Source: Halomonas sp. PR-M31
GTDB lineage: Bacteria; Pseudomonadota; Gammaproteobacteria; Pseudomonadales; Halomonadaceae
NCBI RefSeq assembly: GCF_001039575.1
Contig: NZ_JIBT01000045.1
Span: 29,783 to 93,782 of the forward strand
Reading direction: 5' to 3'
DNA: 64,000 bases
Positions 18,727-27,752 of this stretch are shown one piece after another. Each line of letters starts with the position of its first letter. Position 1 is the stretch's first letter. The notes under the pieces are model-generated. The model saw only the letters and a list, made by a program, of their open reading frames with translations. It was not told the DNA's origin and ran no database searches. Position numbers and translations under genes: made by a program.

Positions 18727-19893
18727 ATGTCGCCAATCCCTGCGTTAACTCCTGCACTACACTGGATCGATACCCCGGACGCTCTTGAGCAAGCCTGTCA
18801 GGCACTTTCTGGCGCGCAGTATCTAGCCTTAGATACCGAGTTCATTCGCGAATCCAGTTTTCATCCGGTGCCCGCCCTTGTTCAATTGAGTGCTGGAGAC
18901 GAGGTTTATCTGATCGATCCCCAGGCGCTGGCACCTAATGCGGCCCTCATGCAATTGCTGGGACCGAACGGTCCGCTCAAGCTGCTGCACGCCTGCGGTG
19001 AGGATCTGGAAGTGTTGTCCCATTGGGCTGGCGCGCCGGTGGCGCCTTTGATCGATACCCAGCTGGCGCAGGCGTTGTTGAGCGAAGATGCGGCCATGAG
19101 CTATCAACGTCTGGTGGAGCGCTGGACTGGCGATGTGTTGGCCAAGGACGAAACCCGTTCCGATTGGCTGGAACGACCCCTCAGCGACGCCCAGTGTCGC
19201 TACGCGGCCCTGGACGTGGCCTATCTGCCCATCATTTGGCCCCGGCAGCGGGAAGCCCTGATGGAGCTGGGTCGCCTGGAGTGGCTCGAAACGGACTGCG
19301 CCGCACTGATAGCCCAGGCAGGCCGCGACCCGGTCGAAGACAGCGAGTGGTATCGCCGCAATCGGCAGCTATGGCGTCTCAACCCACGCGCCTCGGCCAC
19401 TTATCAGCAGCTGACCGTCTGGCGGGAAGCGGAGGTTCGAGAGCGTAACATGCCGCGTAACTGGCTGGTCAGCGACAAGATTCTGTTCGCCATTGCGGAA
19501 GCTCAACCGCGCAATCGCTACGAATTGGCTTCCGTGGAGGGGGTCAAGCCAGCCATGGTCAAGCGCGAGGGGGATGTGCTGTTGGCGATAGTACGCAGTA
19601 CGGCGGATCTGACATCGCAGCAGCTTCCCAACCCTTTGCCTTCGCCCCTGACGGGTCCTTTCAAGCGCCGACTCAAAGCGCTCAAGCAGGTCGTTAGCGA
19701 TAAGGCTCAACGGCTTGGGATCGCCGCCGAGATATTGGCGCGTCGCCGCCAGCTCGAAGAACTGGTGATTGCGGATATGAAACGCCTGCCATTGCCCCTT
19801 CCATCCGGATGGCGTGGGGAATTGCTCAATGACGCTTTCAAGCATGCGCTAGGCGATAGTAAGGCTGATCGTCACGCTGTGGGGGGTGGCTGA
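18727..19893 (+). CDS. rnd: Ribonuclease D
   Basis: A 388-aa 3'-5' exoribonuclease with DEDDy catalytic motifs: DTEF (Asp36, Glu38), HACGEDLEVL and CRYAALDVAYL. HRDC-type helical domains follow (about residues 210-290 and beyond). It trims 3' ends of tRNA precursors and other structured RNAs. Its stop overlaps the ycgL start by one base. Confidence 0.93.
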   Translation: MSPIPALTPALHWIDTPDALEQACQALSGAQYLALDTEFIRESSFHPVPALVQLSAGDEVYLIDPQALAPNAALMQLLGPNGPLKLLHACGEDLEVLSHWAGAPVAPLIDTQLAQALLSEDAAMSYQRLVERWTGDVLAKDETRSDWLERPLSDAQCRYAALDVAYLPIIWPRQREALMELGRLEWLETDCAALIAQAGRDPVEDSEWYRRNRQLWRLNPRASATYQQLTVWREAEVRERNMPRNWLVSDKILFAIAEAQPRNRYELASVEGVKPAMVKREGDVLLAIVRSTADLTSQQLPNPLPSPLTGPFKRRLKALKQVVSDKAQRLGIAAEILARRRQLEELVIADMKRLPLPLPSGWRGELLNDAFKHALGDSKADRHAVGGG

Positions 19894-20183
19894 TGCGCAG
19901 ATTGGTGTGTGAGATTTTCAAGAGTTCGCGCAAGGAGGAGATGTATCTATACGTCGATAAGCTTAGAGGTCTCATCGACGTGCCAGAAGCGCTGCTAGAA
20001 GGCTTCGGCAAACCTATATCCGTCATGACGCTGCTGCTTGACGAAGACAAGAAACTGGCTCGCGTTGACGCTGTCCGGATAATGAAAGCCATTCATGAAA
20101 AGGGCTTCTATTTTCAATTGCCTCCTGCCAAGGAGGAGTATCTACTCGATTTGTACCGCACGCCCACCGAAGCGCGATACTAA
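19893..20183 (+). CDS. ycgL: YcgL domain protein
   Basis: A 96-aa protein starting CEIFKSSRKEEMYLYV and ending in a segment with GFYFQLPPAKEEYL, both signature segments of the YcgL family. The function of the family is not established. Coupled to rnd (1-nt overlap) and followed by ycgN, the usual gammaproteobacterial order. Confidence 0.88.
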   Translation: MRRLVCEIFKSSRKEEMYLYVDKLRGLIDVPEALLEGFGKPISVMTLLLDEDKKLARVDAVRIMKAIHEKGFYFQLPPAKEEYLLDLYRTPTEARY

Positions 20184-20213
20184 GCGCTTGGGTAGCTGCG
20201 ATCAGGAGGCGAC

Positions 20214-20663
20214 ATGCGTGAACGTTTCTGGGAGCGCTTTTCTTTGGAGGAGCTGGACCATGAGGAATGGGAAGCGCTATGCGATGGATGCGGACGTTGC
20301 TGTCTGATCAAGCTCGAGGATGAAGACAGTGGCGACGTCCTTACCCTGGACGTTGCCTGCAAACTGCTCGATACCCAGCAATGCCGCTGCCAGGATTACC
20401 CCCATCGTTTCGCTCGCGTACCTGCCTGCACTCAAATGAGCCTGCAGACCCTGCGTGATTTTCATTGGCTGCCGGACACCTGTGCCTATCGCCGGCTTCA
20501 TGAAGGACGAGGCCTGGCAGATTGGCATCCGTTGATTTCAAAAACTTCAAAAAGTGTGCATCGCGCTCGGGTCAGCGTCGCCCATTTCGCTGTTTCCGAG
20601 CGCGATGTTTCCGAGGACAAATGGGAAGATCATGTCATCGCCGTGCTGCCTTGCGAGGATTGA
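20214..20663 (+). CDS. ycgN: YcgN family cysteine-cluster protein (UPF0260)
   Basis: A 149-aa protein with the CDGCGRCC cluster near residue 23 and later cysteines (CRCQDYPHRF, PACTQM, DTCAYRRL) of the putative metal-binding YkgJ/YcgN family. AGGAGG lies about 7 nt before the ATG. Function unknown in the family. Convergent with ptrB. Confidence 0.87.
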   Translation: MRERFWERFSLEELDHEEWEALCDGCGRCCLIKLEDEDSGDVLTLDVACKLLDTQQCRCQDYPHRFARVPACTQMSLQTLRDFHWLPDTCAYRRLHEGRGLADWHPLISKTSKSVHRARVSVAHFAVSERDVSEDKWEDHVIAVLPCED

Positions 20664-20681
20664 AAACAGCGTCCTTTTGGT

Positions 20682-22739
20682 TCAGGCAGCCACTTCTGAC
20701 AATCCCAGTGCCCAGAGAATGAATCCGTCCTGACGCGCATTGTCCCGCCACGCCTTGAAGCGACCGGACGCACCGCCATGACCCGCTTCCATGTCCGTGT
20801 GCAGCAGTACCGGCCCTCGTGCCGTATCCAGTTCCACCAAGCGGGCATAGAGCTTGGCCGGTTCCCAGTACGGGACCCGCGAATCATGCCAGCTGCCTTG
20901 CAGGAACACCGCCGGGTAAGGCTGGGTCGTCAGATTGTCCAGGGGGGAGTATGCTCGTATACGTCGCCGGGCCTCCGGCTCCTCGGGGTTGCCCCATTCG
21001 GTATATTCCGCGGTAGTCAAGGGGAGATCCGGGTTTTCCATGGTGCGCAGCACATCGACGAAGGGCACATCGAGCACCGCGGCACAAAATGCCTGGGGGT
21101 CAAGATTGAGACTGGCCCCCACCAGCAGGCCGCCTGCGCTGGCGCCATAGGCGGCAATACGCTCGCCGTCCGCCAGGTTTGCCTCCACCAGCGCGTGACG
21201 TACCGCCAGGAAGTCGTGAAAACTGTTTTCCTTATGCTCGAGCTTACCCGCCAGATACCAGGGCTCACCGCGATCACCGCCGCCTCGCACATGGGCCACT
21301 GCAAACGCCATGCCCCGGGACAAGAGCTCCAGGCGCGAGACCGAAAACCAGGGATCGAGCACTTCGCCATAGGCGCCATAGCCGTACAGCAGTGTCGGGA
21401 GCGGTTTCTTTCCGAGTAAATCCCGGCGGGCTACCACGGATACGGGAATACGCTCTCCGTCCGGTGCCGTGGCCCAGTGTCGCTGGCAAACAAGCTGCTC
21501 CGGGAGCAGATCGCCATGAATCGGCATGGCCTTGAGCAGGCGTCGTTCGCCACTGTCCAGATCCTGCTCGATCCAGCGGGGTGGCAGGGTAAAGGATTCT
21601 TCTCTCAGCCTTAACTTTCTGGCGTCGAAATCCGGCGTGTCTCCCAACATCAGGCTGCAGGGCGACTCCGGCAGCGGCAAGCGATAATCCTTGTCGAGGG
21701 TATGACAAGAATCGAATTCCATGACCCGAAGATGCATCTGCGCTTCATGATGGTCGCGCTCGGCGATCACCAGACCCCAGTCGAAGGCATCGATGTCTTC
21801 CAGGGTATGGGTTTGCCGATGGGACAGCAGAGGTTGCCACTGATCGGGATGATCCTCCGGGGCCACATCGAGCCGAAAATGGGGCGCTTCGCGATTATGC
21901 AGGACATAAAAGTGGCCAGGGCGATGGTCGATGCCATACTCCACGCCGCTTTCCCGGGGTTTTACGCAGCGGGGTGGCGTCTGGGGCGAGTTGGCGGGTA
22001 TCAGGTGACACTCCGAGGTGTCCTTTGACGCGGTTTCCAGTATCAGCCATTGACGCGAGCGGGTCTTGCCCATGCCGACCCAGAATTCCGGATCGCTTTC
22101 TTCGAAGACCAGCCGGGAATTTTGGGTATCCAGCATGAAACACCAGACGCTGGCGGGGCGCTGAGTTGCATCGTAGCGGGTATACAAGAGCGTGCGATCA
22201 TCCTCCGCCCAAGTCAGCTCCGGGCCAATATCACGTAAAAGCTTGCGCGGCGTCCCGCCCGGCAACTGACGCAGGTAGAGATCGAAATACTCGTTCCCTT
22301 GACTGTCCTCGGTCCAGGCAAGCCACTGCTCGTCCGGTGAAATGGCCATATCGCCCAGTTCGAAATAGGATTGCTCCGCCGCTCTTGCCTCGAGATCGAG
22401 CACCGACTGTCTGGCGGTATCATCATCATTGGGGTGGCGCCACCAGTGTGAATAGTCCGCGTCCGGGGCGGTCTCACTCCAATAGGTATAACGTTCTAGC
22501 GGGGTTTTCAGACCGGTAACCGCAAGCTCGCGTCGTGCCAGATGCCCTTGATAAAGGTCCTCGATCAAAGGCTCGAGCGGGGCCAGCCACTTGGCACACT
22601 GGGTGTTGGCATTCTCGAGAAAATCGATCACTCGCGAATCGTCCCGATCTTCGAGCCAATGCCAATGAGGATCTTCGGCGCGTTTGTAGCGCGTGACAGA
22701 TGAGCAGTGTGACGGGCGAATCGGCGGCTGTGCTTTCAT
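20682..22739 (-). CDS. ptrB: Oligopeptidase B (protease II)
   Basis: A 685-aa prolyl-oligopeptidase-type serine peptidase. A beta-propeller region occupies about residues 75-410. The alpha/beta hydrolase follows with the nucleophile motif GASAGG and the C-terminal HTDMEAGHGG carrying the catalytic His. It cleaves oligopeptides after basic residues in the cytoplasm. I choose the start at 22739 (MKAQPP...); the frame is open to 22808, but that start would run into the divergent membrane-protein gene. Confidence 0.92.
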   Translation of the reverse strand: MKAQPPIRPSHCSSVTRYKRAEDPHWHWLEDRDDSRVIDFLENANTQCAKWLAPLEPLIEDLYQGHLARRELAVTGLKTPLERYTYWSETAPDADYSHWWRHPNDDDTARQSVLDLEARAAEQSYFELGDMAISPDEQWLAWTEDSQGNEYFDLYLRQLPGGTPRKLLRDIGPELTWAEDDRTLLYTRYDATQRPASVWCFMLDTQNSRLVFEESDPEFWVGMGKTRSRQWLILETASKDTSECHLIPANSPQTPPRCVKPRESGVEYGIDHRPGHFYVLHNREAPHFRLDVAPEDHPDQWQPLLSHRQTHTLEDIDAFDWGLVIAERDHHEAQMHLRVMEFDSCHTLDKDYRLPLPESPCSLMLGDTPDFDARKLRLREESFTLPPRWIEQDLDSGERRLLKAMPIHGDLLPEQLVCQRHWATAPDGERIPVSVVARRDLLGKKPLPTLLYGYGAYGEVLDPWFSVSRLELLSRGMAFAVAHVRGGGDRGEPWYLAGKLEHKENSFHDFLAVRHALVEANLADGERIAAYGASAGGLLVGASLNLDPQAFCAAVLDVPFVDVLRTMENPDLPLTTAEYTEWGNPEEPEARRRIRAYSPLDNLTTQPYPAVFLQGSWHDSRVPYWEPAKLYARLVELDTARGPVLLHTDMEAGHGGASGRFKAWRDNARQDGFILWALGLSEVAA

Positions 22740-22785
22740 TGGACGCGGTGTACCATGATCAACGAGTTCAGGACAAGGAAATAAA

Positions 22786-23217
22786 GTGATGTTGATATCC
22801 GACTCCATGCCATTGCTATGGCTGAGTTATCTTGCATTGTCGCTGTTTGTACTAGTGACTGGCTACCTCGGGATTCGCTGGTTGCCTCGATTACCACGTT
22901 TTGCAATCACTGGGTTGGTGGCAGGCCTGTTATGGATGCCTGCCGGATTCACGCTGTCTCGAATCGAGGGTCAAGACCCCTACGAAGGCTTGGCACCGGC
23001 AGTGGTGGTGAGCGGTATTGCGTTTTTGCAGAATGCGTCAAAGACCTTCGGTAGTGCCTTGGTGCTGTTGTTGCTAGGAGCCGGGCTTGGAATCGCGCTG
23101 GGTGCCTTACTGTGGGGATTTCTGCGTCAGCGGCGTTCTGGCACACAACAAGAACACGCTCGGCAGGATCGTCCACAGGCCACTTCCTCGCAACGACGAG
23201 ATCCGATGGTGAGTTGA
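22786..23217 (+). CDS. Small integral membrane protein of unknown function
   Basis: A 143-aa protein with three hydrophobic segments (about residues 9-30, 38-55 and 88-112) and a basic, hydrophilic C-terminal tail. The start is GTG 22786 or ATG 22789, with AAGGAA upstream. I do not recognise a family. It is 7 nt upstream of the vWA gene on the same strand and divergent from ptrB. Confidence 0.6.
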   Translation: MMLISDSMPLLWLSYLALSLFVLVTGYLGIRWLPRLPRFAITGLVAGLLWMPAGFTLSRIEGQDPYEGLAPAVVVSGIAFLQNASKTFGSALVLLLLGAGLGIALGALLWGFLRQRRSGTQQEHARQDRPQATSSQRRDPMVS

Positions 23218-23224
23218 GAGGACA

Positions 23225-25030
23225 ATGACGATGCGCTTACTGGTTGCCGGAATGTTGATGTTCTTCCTGCTCGTAGCTTCGGGTAGCTGGGCTCAGGAAC
23301 AGGACAAGAAAGCTATCGAAAAGGACGACGATGCCGACGTGCGCCTGGTCGTCGATGTGTCCGGCAGCATGAAACAAAACGACCCCAATCGCCTGGGAAA
23401 TAGCGCTCTCGAGTTATTGGTCTCTTTGCTACCTTCAGGAGTTACCGGCGGGCTATGGACGTTTGGCAGCGAGGTGAACAACCCGCTGCCTGCCTCGACG
23501 GTCGATTCAGCGTGGCGCAAGCGTGCATTGGCGTTAAAACCTGCCTTGTCCAACTATCAGCAGTTCACCGATATCGAGCGTGCGGTACGAGAGGCGGTCA
23601 AGGCAGGCGCGAACGGAACAAGACGAAATCTGATTCTGTTCACCGATGGCGTCGTCGATATTCCTGCTAATGGCAATGATAAGCGCCAGCAGGACGCCGC
23701 TTCTCGCAAGCGACTGTTGAATGAGTTGATTCCTGAACTCGCCCAGGAAGGCGTCGTCATTCATACCATCGCCTTCTCACCGGATGTGGATCAGTCCCTG
23801 GCGCAGCAAATGGCGGGGGAAACGGGCGGGCTTGCAGTAGTCGCCGAATCTCCCGAAGCATTGTTGCGTGCCTTCCTGGACGTGGTCGATCGTATCTTTC
23901 CTGTCGATCAAGTGCCCTTGGAAGACGGTCGCTTTGCCATCGATGAGCAAATCGACGGCTTCTCGGCTCTCTTGTTTCATGGACCCAATGCATCGGCGCT
24001 GACGCTGATAGGCCCTGACGGCGAGCGTTATACTGCGGGCGATCATCCTGATAACGTTCAATGGCAGGCGCAGAATCGCTTCGATATCATCACCGTACCG
24101 CAACCGGAGACAGGACAGTGGCGCATTGAAGGTCCTGTCGGAGAGGGTAGCCGTATCAATATCGATTCATCTCTGTCCCTGCGCAGCGCCGAATTGCCCA
24201 CGGTGCTTTACATGGATTTCGTCACTCGACTCGAAGCCTGGGTGGAAGGACAGGGCACTCTTAAAAAGCCAAATGGTAAACCCGCCGATCTGACACTTCG
24301 TGCCGAGCTTGCAAACGCGCAAGGGCAAACCGTTCGCACGGTGCAACTGACCTCAGACAACGGGCATTTTTCAGGAAGCCTGCCAGCACCGGATTTCGTC
24401 GGCAACGCGCGGTTGTCGTTGATGGCAAGCAGCGAGGGTTTCCAGCGTTTGCGTCAGCAAGCAGTCAATGTACTGCCGGCGGTCAGCGCTCAGGTCGATC
24501 AACCGGCCACTCAGGTCAAGCTGCAAGCGGAATATCCGCTTCTAAGCGATGACAACACCCGTATAAAAGCACGGCTGCAAGGTGAAGAGCTGCCCGTGGT
24601 TACCGTCGATTCGACGGAGTGGCGCATCGACTTGCCGGAGCTTGATCCGTCTATCTCATTGCCGCTTCGTTTGACGGCTACCGCAACCCTTGGAAGTGAA
24701 ACCCGCGTTCTCGAATTACCGGCATTGACCCTCAATGATGATGCGCGCAGGGGCTTGGGGGATGCTAGCCTGGATCGCCAAGGGCTCAGCGGCGAACGTA
24801 TGGAAGAAACACCCACTGACGCCAAACCGGATGCCACCTTGGCGGAAAAGCTCAACGCGAAGCTTAGCCGTATCGCCAACACGGTGCCGCGCCTGTTGCG
24901 AGACCATTATGACGATCCTGCAGGATGGCTGGCGATTGTCGCTGGCATCATTTTGCTGTGTATCATTGCATTATGGCGCCGCCACGCCATTCATCGGCGG
25001 CGTCAGCAAAGAGAGGAGCCGCATGTGTGA
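23225..25030 (+). CDS. Von Willebrand factor A domain protein, periplasmic, single C-terminal anchor
   Basis: A 601-aa protein with a signal peptide (about residues 1-23), a vWA domain from about residue 38 to 220 with the metal-binding DVSGS (44-48) and LFTDGVVD, then beta-rich Ig-like segments. A membrane helix follows near the C-terminus (GWLAIVAGIILLCIIALW) with a basic cytoplasmic tail. It resembles the TIGR03503 family, whose role is unknown; intact MIDAS residues suggest metal-dependent protein binding at the cell envelope. The second ATG (23231) has better spacing from AGGA. Its end overlaps the next gene by 8 nt. Confidence 0.78.
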   Translation: MTMRLLVAGMLMFFLLVASGSWAQEQDKKAIEKDDDADVRLVVDVSGSMKQNDPNRLGNSALELLVSLLPSGVTGGLWTFGSEVNNPLPASTVDSAWRKRALALKPALSNYQQFTDIERAVREAVKAGANGTRRNLILFTDGVVDIPANGNDKRQQDAASRKRLLNELIPELAQEGVVIHTIAFSPDVDQSLAQQMAGETGGLAVVAESPEALLRAFLDVVDRIFPVDQVPLEDGRFAIDEQIDGFSALLFHGPNASALTLIGPDGERYTAGDHPDNVQWQAQNRFDIITVPQPETGQWRIEGPVGEGSRINIDSSLSLRSAELPTVLYMDFVTRLEAWVEGQGTLKKPNGKPADLTLRAELANAQGQTVRTVQLTSDNGHFSGSLPAPDFVGNARLSLMASSEGFQRLRQQAVNVLPAVSAQVDQPATQVKLQAEYPLLSDDNTRIKARLQGEELPVVTVDSTEWRIDLPELDPSISLPLRLTATATLGSETRVLELPALTLNDDARRGLGDASLDRQGLSGERMEETPTDAKPDATLAEKLNAKLSRIANTVPRLLRDHYDDPAGWLAIVAGIILLCIIALWRRHAIHRRRQQREEPHV

Positions 25031-25811
25031 ATTGCTTGGCATGAGTGCCAACGTACCCACTGACATTTGTTTCAGTTTCAGCGGTTTCTTGCGTCGTGGC
25101 GGGGACACTGGACCCCATGGCGACGGCTGGGGAATTGCCTTTTATGAGCAGGGAGGCTATCGCGAGTTCAGGGACCCCCATCCTTCCTCCGCATCGCCCA
25201 TTGCTCGCTTGATCTGCGATTACCCGATCAAGTCGAACATCGTGATCAGTCATATCCGCCAAGCCAACGTCGGCGCTGTCGGGCTGGCCAACACCCACCC
25301 CTATACCCGGGAAATGTGGGGACGCCAGTGGTGCTATGCCCACAACGGTCAGCTCGAAGGATGGCAGGCGCTTGAATTATCGTTCTACCGCCCGGTAGGC
25401 AGTACTGACAGCGAACATGCGTTTTGCTGGCTGTTGGGCGAGCTGCGCCAGCAGTTCCCGGAGCCACCGGAAGATCCGCAACCCCTGTGGGCAGCGCTTC
25501 ATCGGCTGTGTGAACGATTGAGAGCTCTAGGCGTATTTAATCTGCTCCTTTCCGACGGTCGGCATCTTTACTGTTTCTGTTCCACGAAGCTCGTCCATAT
25601 CACCCGGCGAGCGCCTTTCGGTAAGGCCCAGCTGCGTGACGCGGATCTTGTCGTCGATTTCGTCGAACACACGACCTGCAATGACATCGTATCGGTGATT
25701 GCAACGGAAGCGTTGACCGACAACGAGGCGTGGATGCGAATGGCGCCCGGGGAGTTGCTGGTATGGCATCAGGGAGAGGTATTGGCCCGTTATTCTACTG
25801 CGGATCTATAG
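25023..25811 (+). CDS. yafJ: Class II glutamine amidotransferase (YafJ-like)
   Basis: A 262-aa Ntn-hydrolase with catalytic Cys2 right after the initiator (MCELLGMSAN) and the family's HGDGWGIAFY, SHIRQANVG and YAHNGQL motifs. It lacks a synthase domain, as in YafJ. It should release ammonia from glutamine or act as a related amidase; the acceptor is unknown. ATG 25023 overlaps the vWA gene's end, so translation is probably coupled. Confidence 0.88.
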   Translation: MCELLGMSANVPTDICFSFSGFLRRGGDTGPHGDGWGIAFYEQGGYREFRDPHPSSASPIARLICDYPIKSNIVISHIRQANVGAVGLANTHPYTREMWGRQWCYAHNGQLEGWQALELSFYRPVGSTDSEHAFCWLLGELRQQFPEPPEDPQPLWAALHRLCERLRALGVFNLLLSDGRHLYCFCSTKLVHITRRAPFGKAQLRDADLVVDFVEHTTCNDIVSVIATEALTDNEAWMRMAPGELLVWHQGEVLARYSTADL

Positions 25812-25979
25812 AGCAGATAAGTTGTAAACCATAGTTTCAAGCGGGTGTTTTAACGTAGTCGACGCTGGTAGGCTTATGTCAAACGCTAACGCTTCTGCCA
25901 AATGCGCTTTTCAAACGCCGGCTGGCCGGGGCAACAACAAGAAATCGCTGACGAGCGACAGAACCGCGGAGAGTTGACC

Positions 25980-27661
25980 ATGAGCCAGCCCACCACTGAA
26001 ACCATCCTGTCGGGTCCATCTCTGAAGGGAATGGACGCTTACACATCGGTGATGGATATCTTTCATGCCTCGATCAAGCGTTTTTCCGACAAGCCCGCTT
26101 TCAGCTGCATGGGAAAGTTGTTGACCTATCGGGAGCTGGAGCTTCTTTCGGCGGACTTCGCCGCCTGGCTACAGCATGAAACCGATCTCGAACCTGGCGA
26201 CCGGATTGCCATTCAGTTGCCCAATGTCCTGCAGTTTCCAGTAGCGGTCTTCGGCGCGCTGCGTGCCGGTCTGGTGGTGGTCAATACCAACCCGCTCTAC
26301 ACGGAGCGGGAAATGCAGCACCAGTTCAGCGACTCCGGGGCCAAAGCAATCGTCATTCTTGCCAACGTCGCGGACAAGCTGGAGCGCATTATCGAACGTA
26401 CCGAGATCAAGCACATAGTCGTCACCGAGATTGGTGACCTGCATGGCTTCCCCAAGCGTCAGCTGATCAACGCCGTAGTCAAGCATGTCAAGAAGATGGT
26501 GCCGCGTTACTCGCTGCCCGGACACATCGGCTTTCGCCAGGCCTTAGAGAAAGGCCATGGGCTCGAACATAGCGATATTTCGCGTAACCTTGAGGATACC
26601 GCAGCGCTGCAATACACCGGCGGCACTACCGGTCTTGCCAAGGGGGCGATGCTCACCCATACCAACCTGATCGCCAATATGCTGCAGGCGAGGGTGTTGA
26701 TGTCGGGCATATTCGAGGAAGGCAGCGAAACCATCGTGGCGCCGTTGCCGGTCTATCACATCTATACCTTTACCGTGAATTGTCTGCTGATGATGGACAC
26801 GGGTAACCACACCGTACTGATCACCAATCCACGGGATATCAATGGCTTCATCAAGACGTTGAAATCCACCAGGTACACCGGCTTCGTCGGCCTCAATACC
26901 CTGTTCAACGCTCTGTGCAACCGGGATGAGTTTCGCGCCCTGGACTTCTCTTCCTTGAAACTGACCATCTCCGGTGGCATGGCGCTGACCAAGGCTGCGG
27001 CCAAGCGCTGGGAAGAGGTGACTGGCTGTGCGGTGACCGAAGGGTATGGACTGACGGAAACCTCGCCCATCGTTTCCTTCAACCCGCCGGAAGCGATTCA
27101 ACTCGGCACCATCGGCAAGCCGGTATCCGGAACCTCGGTCAAGGTCATTGATGGGGATGATAAGAGCCTGCCCTTTGGCGAGATGGGGGAGCTGTGCGTG
27201 AAAGGCCCTCAGGTGATGAAAGGCTACTGGCAGCGCCCGGCAGAGACTGCAAGGTGCTCGACGATGAAGGATGGTTGCGGACCGGCGATATCGCGGTACT
27301 CCAGGATGATGGCTATATTCGCATCGTCGATCGCAAGAAGGACATGATCATCGTCTCCGGTTTCAACGTCTATCCCAATGAGGTCGAGGACGTGGTGGTG
27401 GCCCATCCCGAGGTGATCGAAGCCGCCGCGGTCGGCGTGCCGGATGAGACCAATGGCGAAACCATCAAGCTCTTTGTGGTGGCACGCAGCCAGAATCTGG
27501 ACGCGGAGACGCTACGTGCCTGGTGCCGCAAGGAGCTTGCCGCCTACAAGGTGCCCAAGCTGATCGAGTTTCGCGATGAGCTACCTAAGACCAATGTAGG
27601 CAAGGTACTGCGGCGAGAACTGCGTGACGACAAGGGAGAAACAACCCTATCGCCACGATGA
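25980..27661 (+). CDS. fadD: Long-chain fatty acid-CoA ligase, interrupted by one frameshift
   Basis: Frames 25902-27347 and 27194-27661 join into a 560-aa protein (E. coli FadD is 561) if one base, probably A, is restored at about 27251: RPAETA then continues [13 protein letters not shown]. Motifs: AMP-binding P-loop [21 protein letters not shown], and the C-terminal [12 protein letters not shown] with the catalytic lysine segment near [11 protein letters not shown]. The start ATG 25980 has GGAGAG upstream. It activates exogenous long-chain fatty acids to acyl-CoA at the inner membrane for beta-oxidation. Confidence 0.88.
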
Positions 27662-27708
27662 ACAGGATCGATTAGGCTACCCCGCCATCCAAGCGATATA
27701 ATGTGTCT

Positions 27709-27733
27709 TTTGCCCCGGCATCGCCGGGGCAAA
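27709..27733. terminator. Hairpin between fadD and hrpA
   Basis: An 11-bp perfect stem (TTTGCCCCGGC with GCCGGGGCAAA) around a 3-nt loop, 20 nt before hrpA. It probably terminates fadD transcription, although T residues precede rather than follow it on the plus strand. A TATAAT sequence sits just upstream at 27698-27703 but has no good -35 element. Confidence 0.5.
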
Positions 27734-27752
27734 CTGTCTCATATCATCTTCA

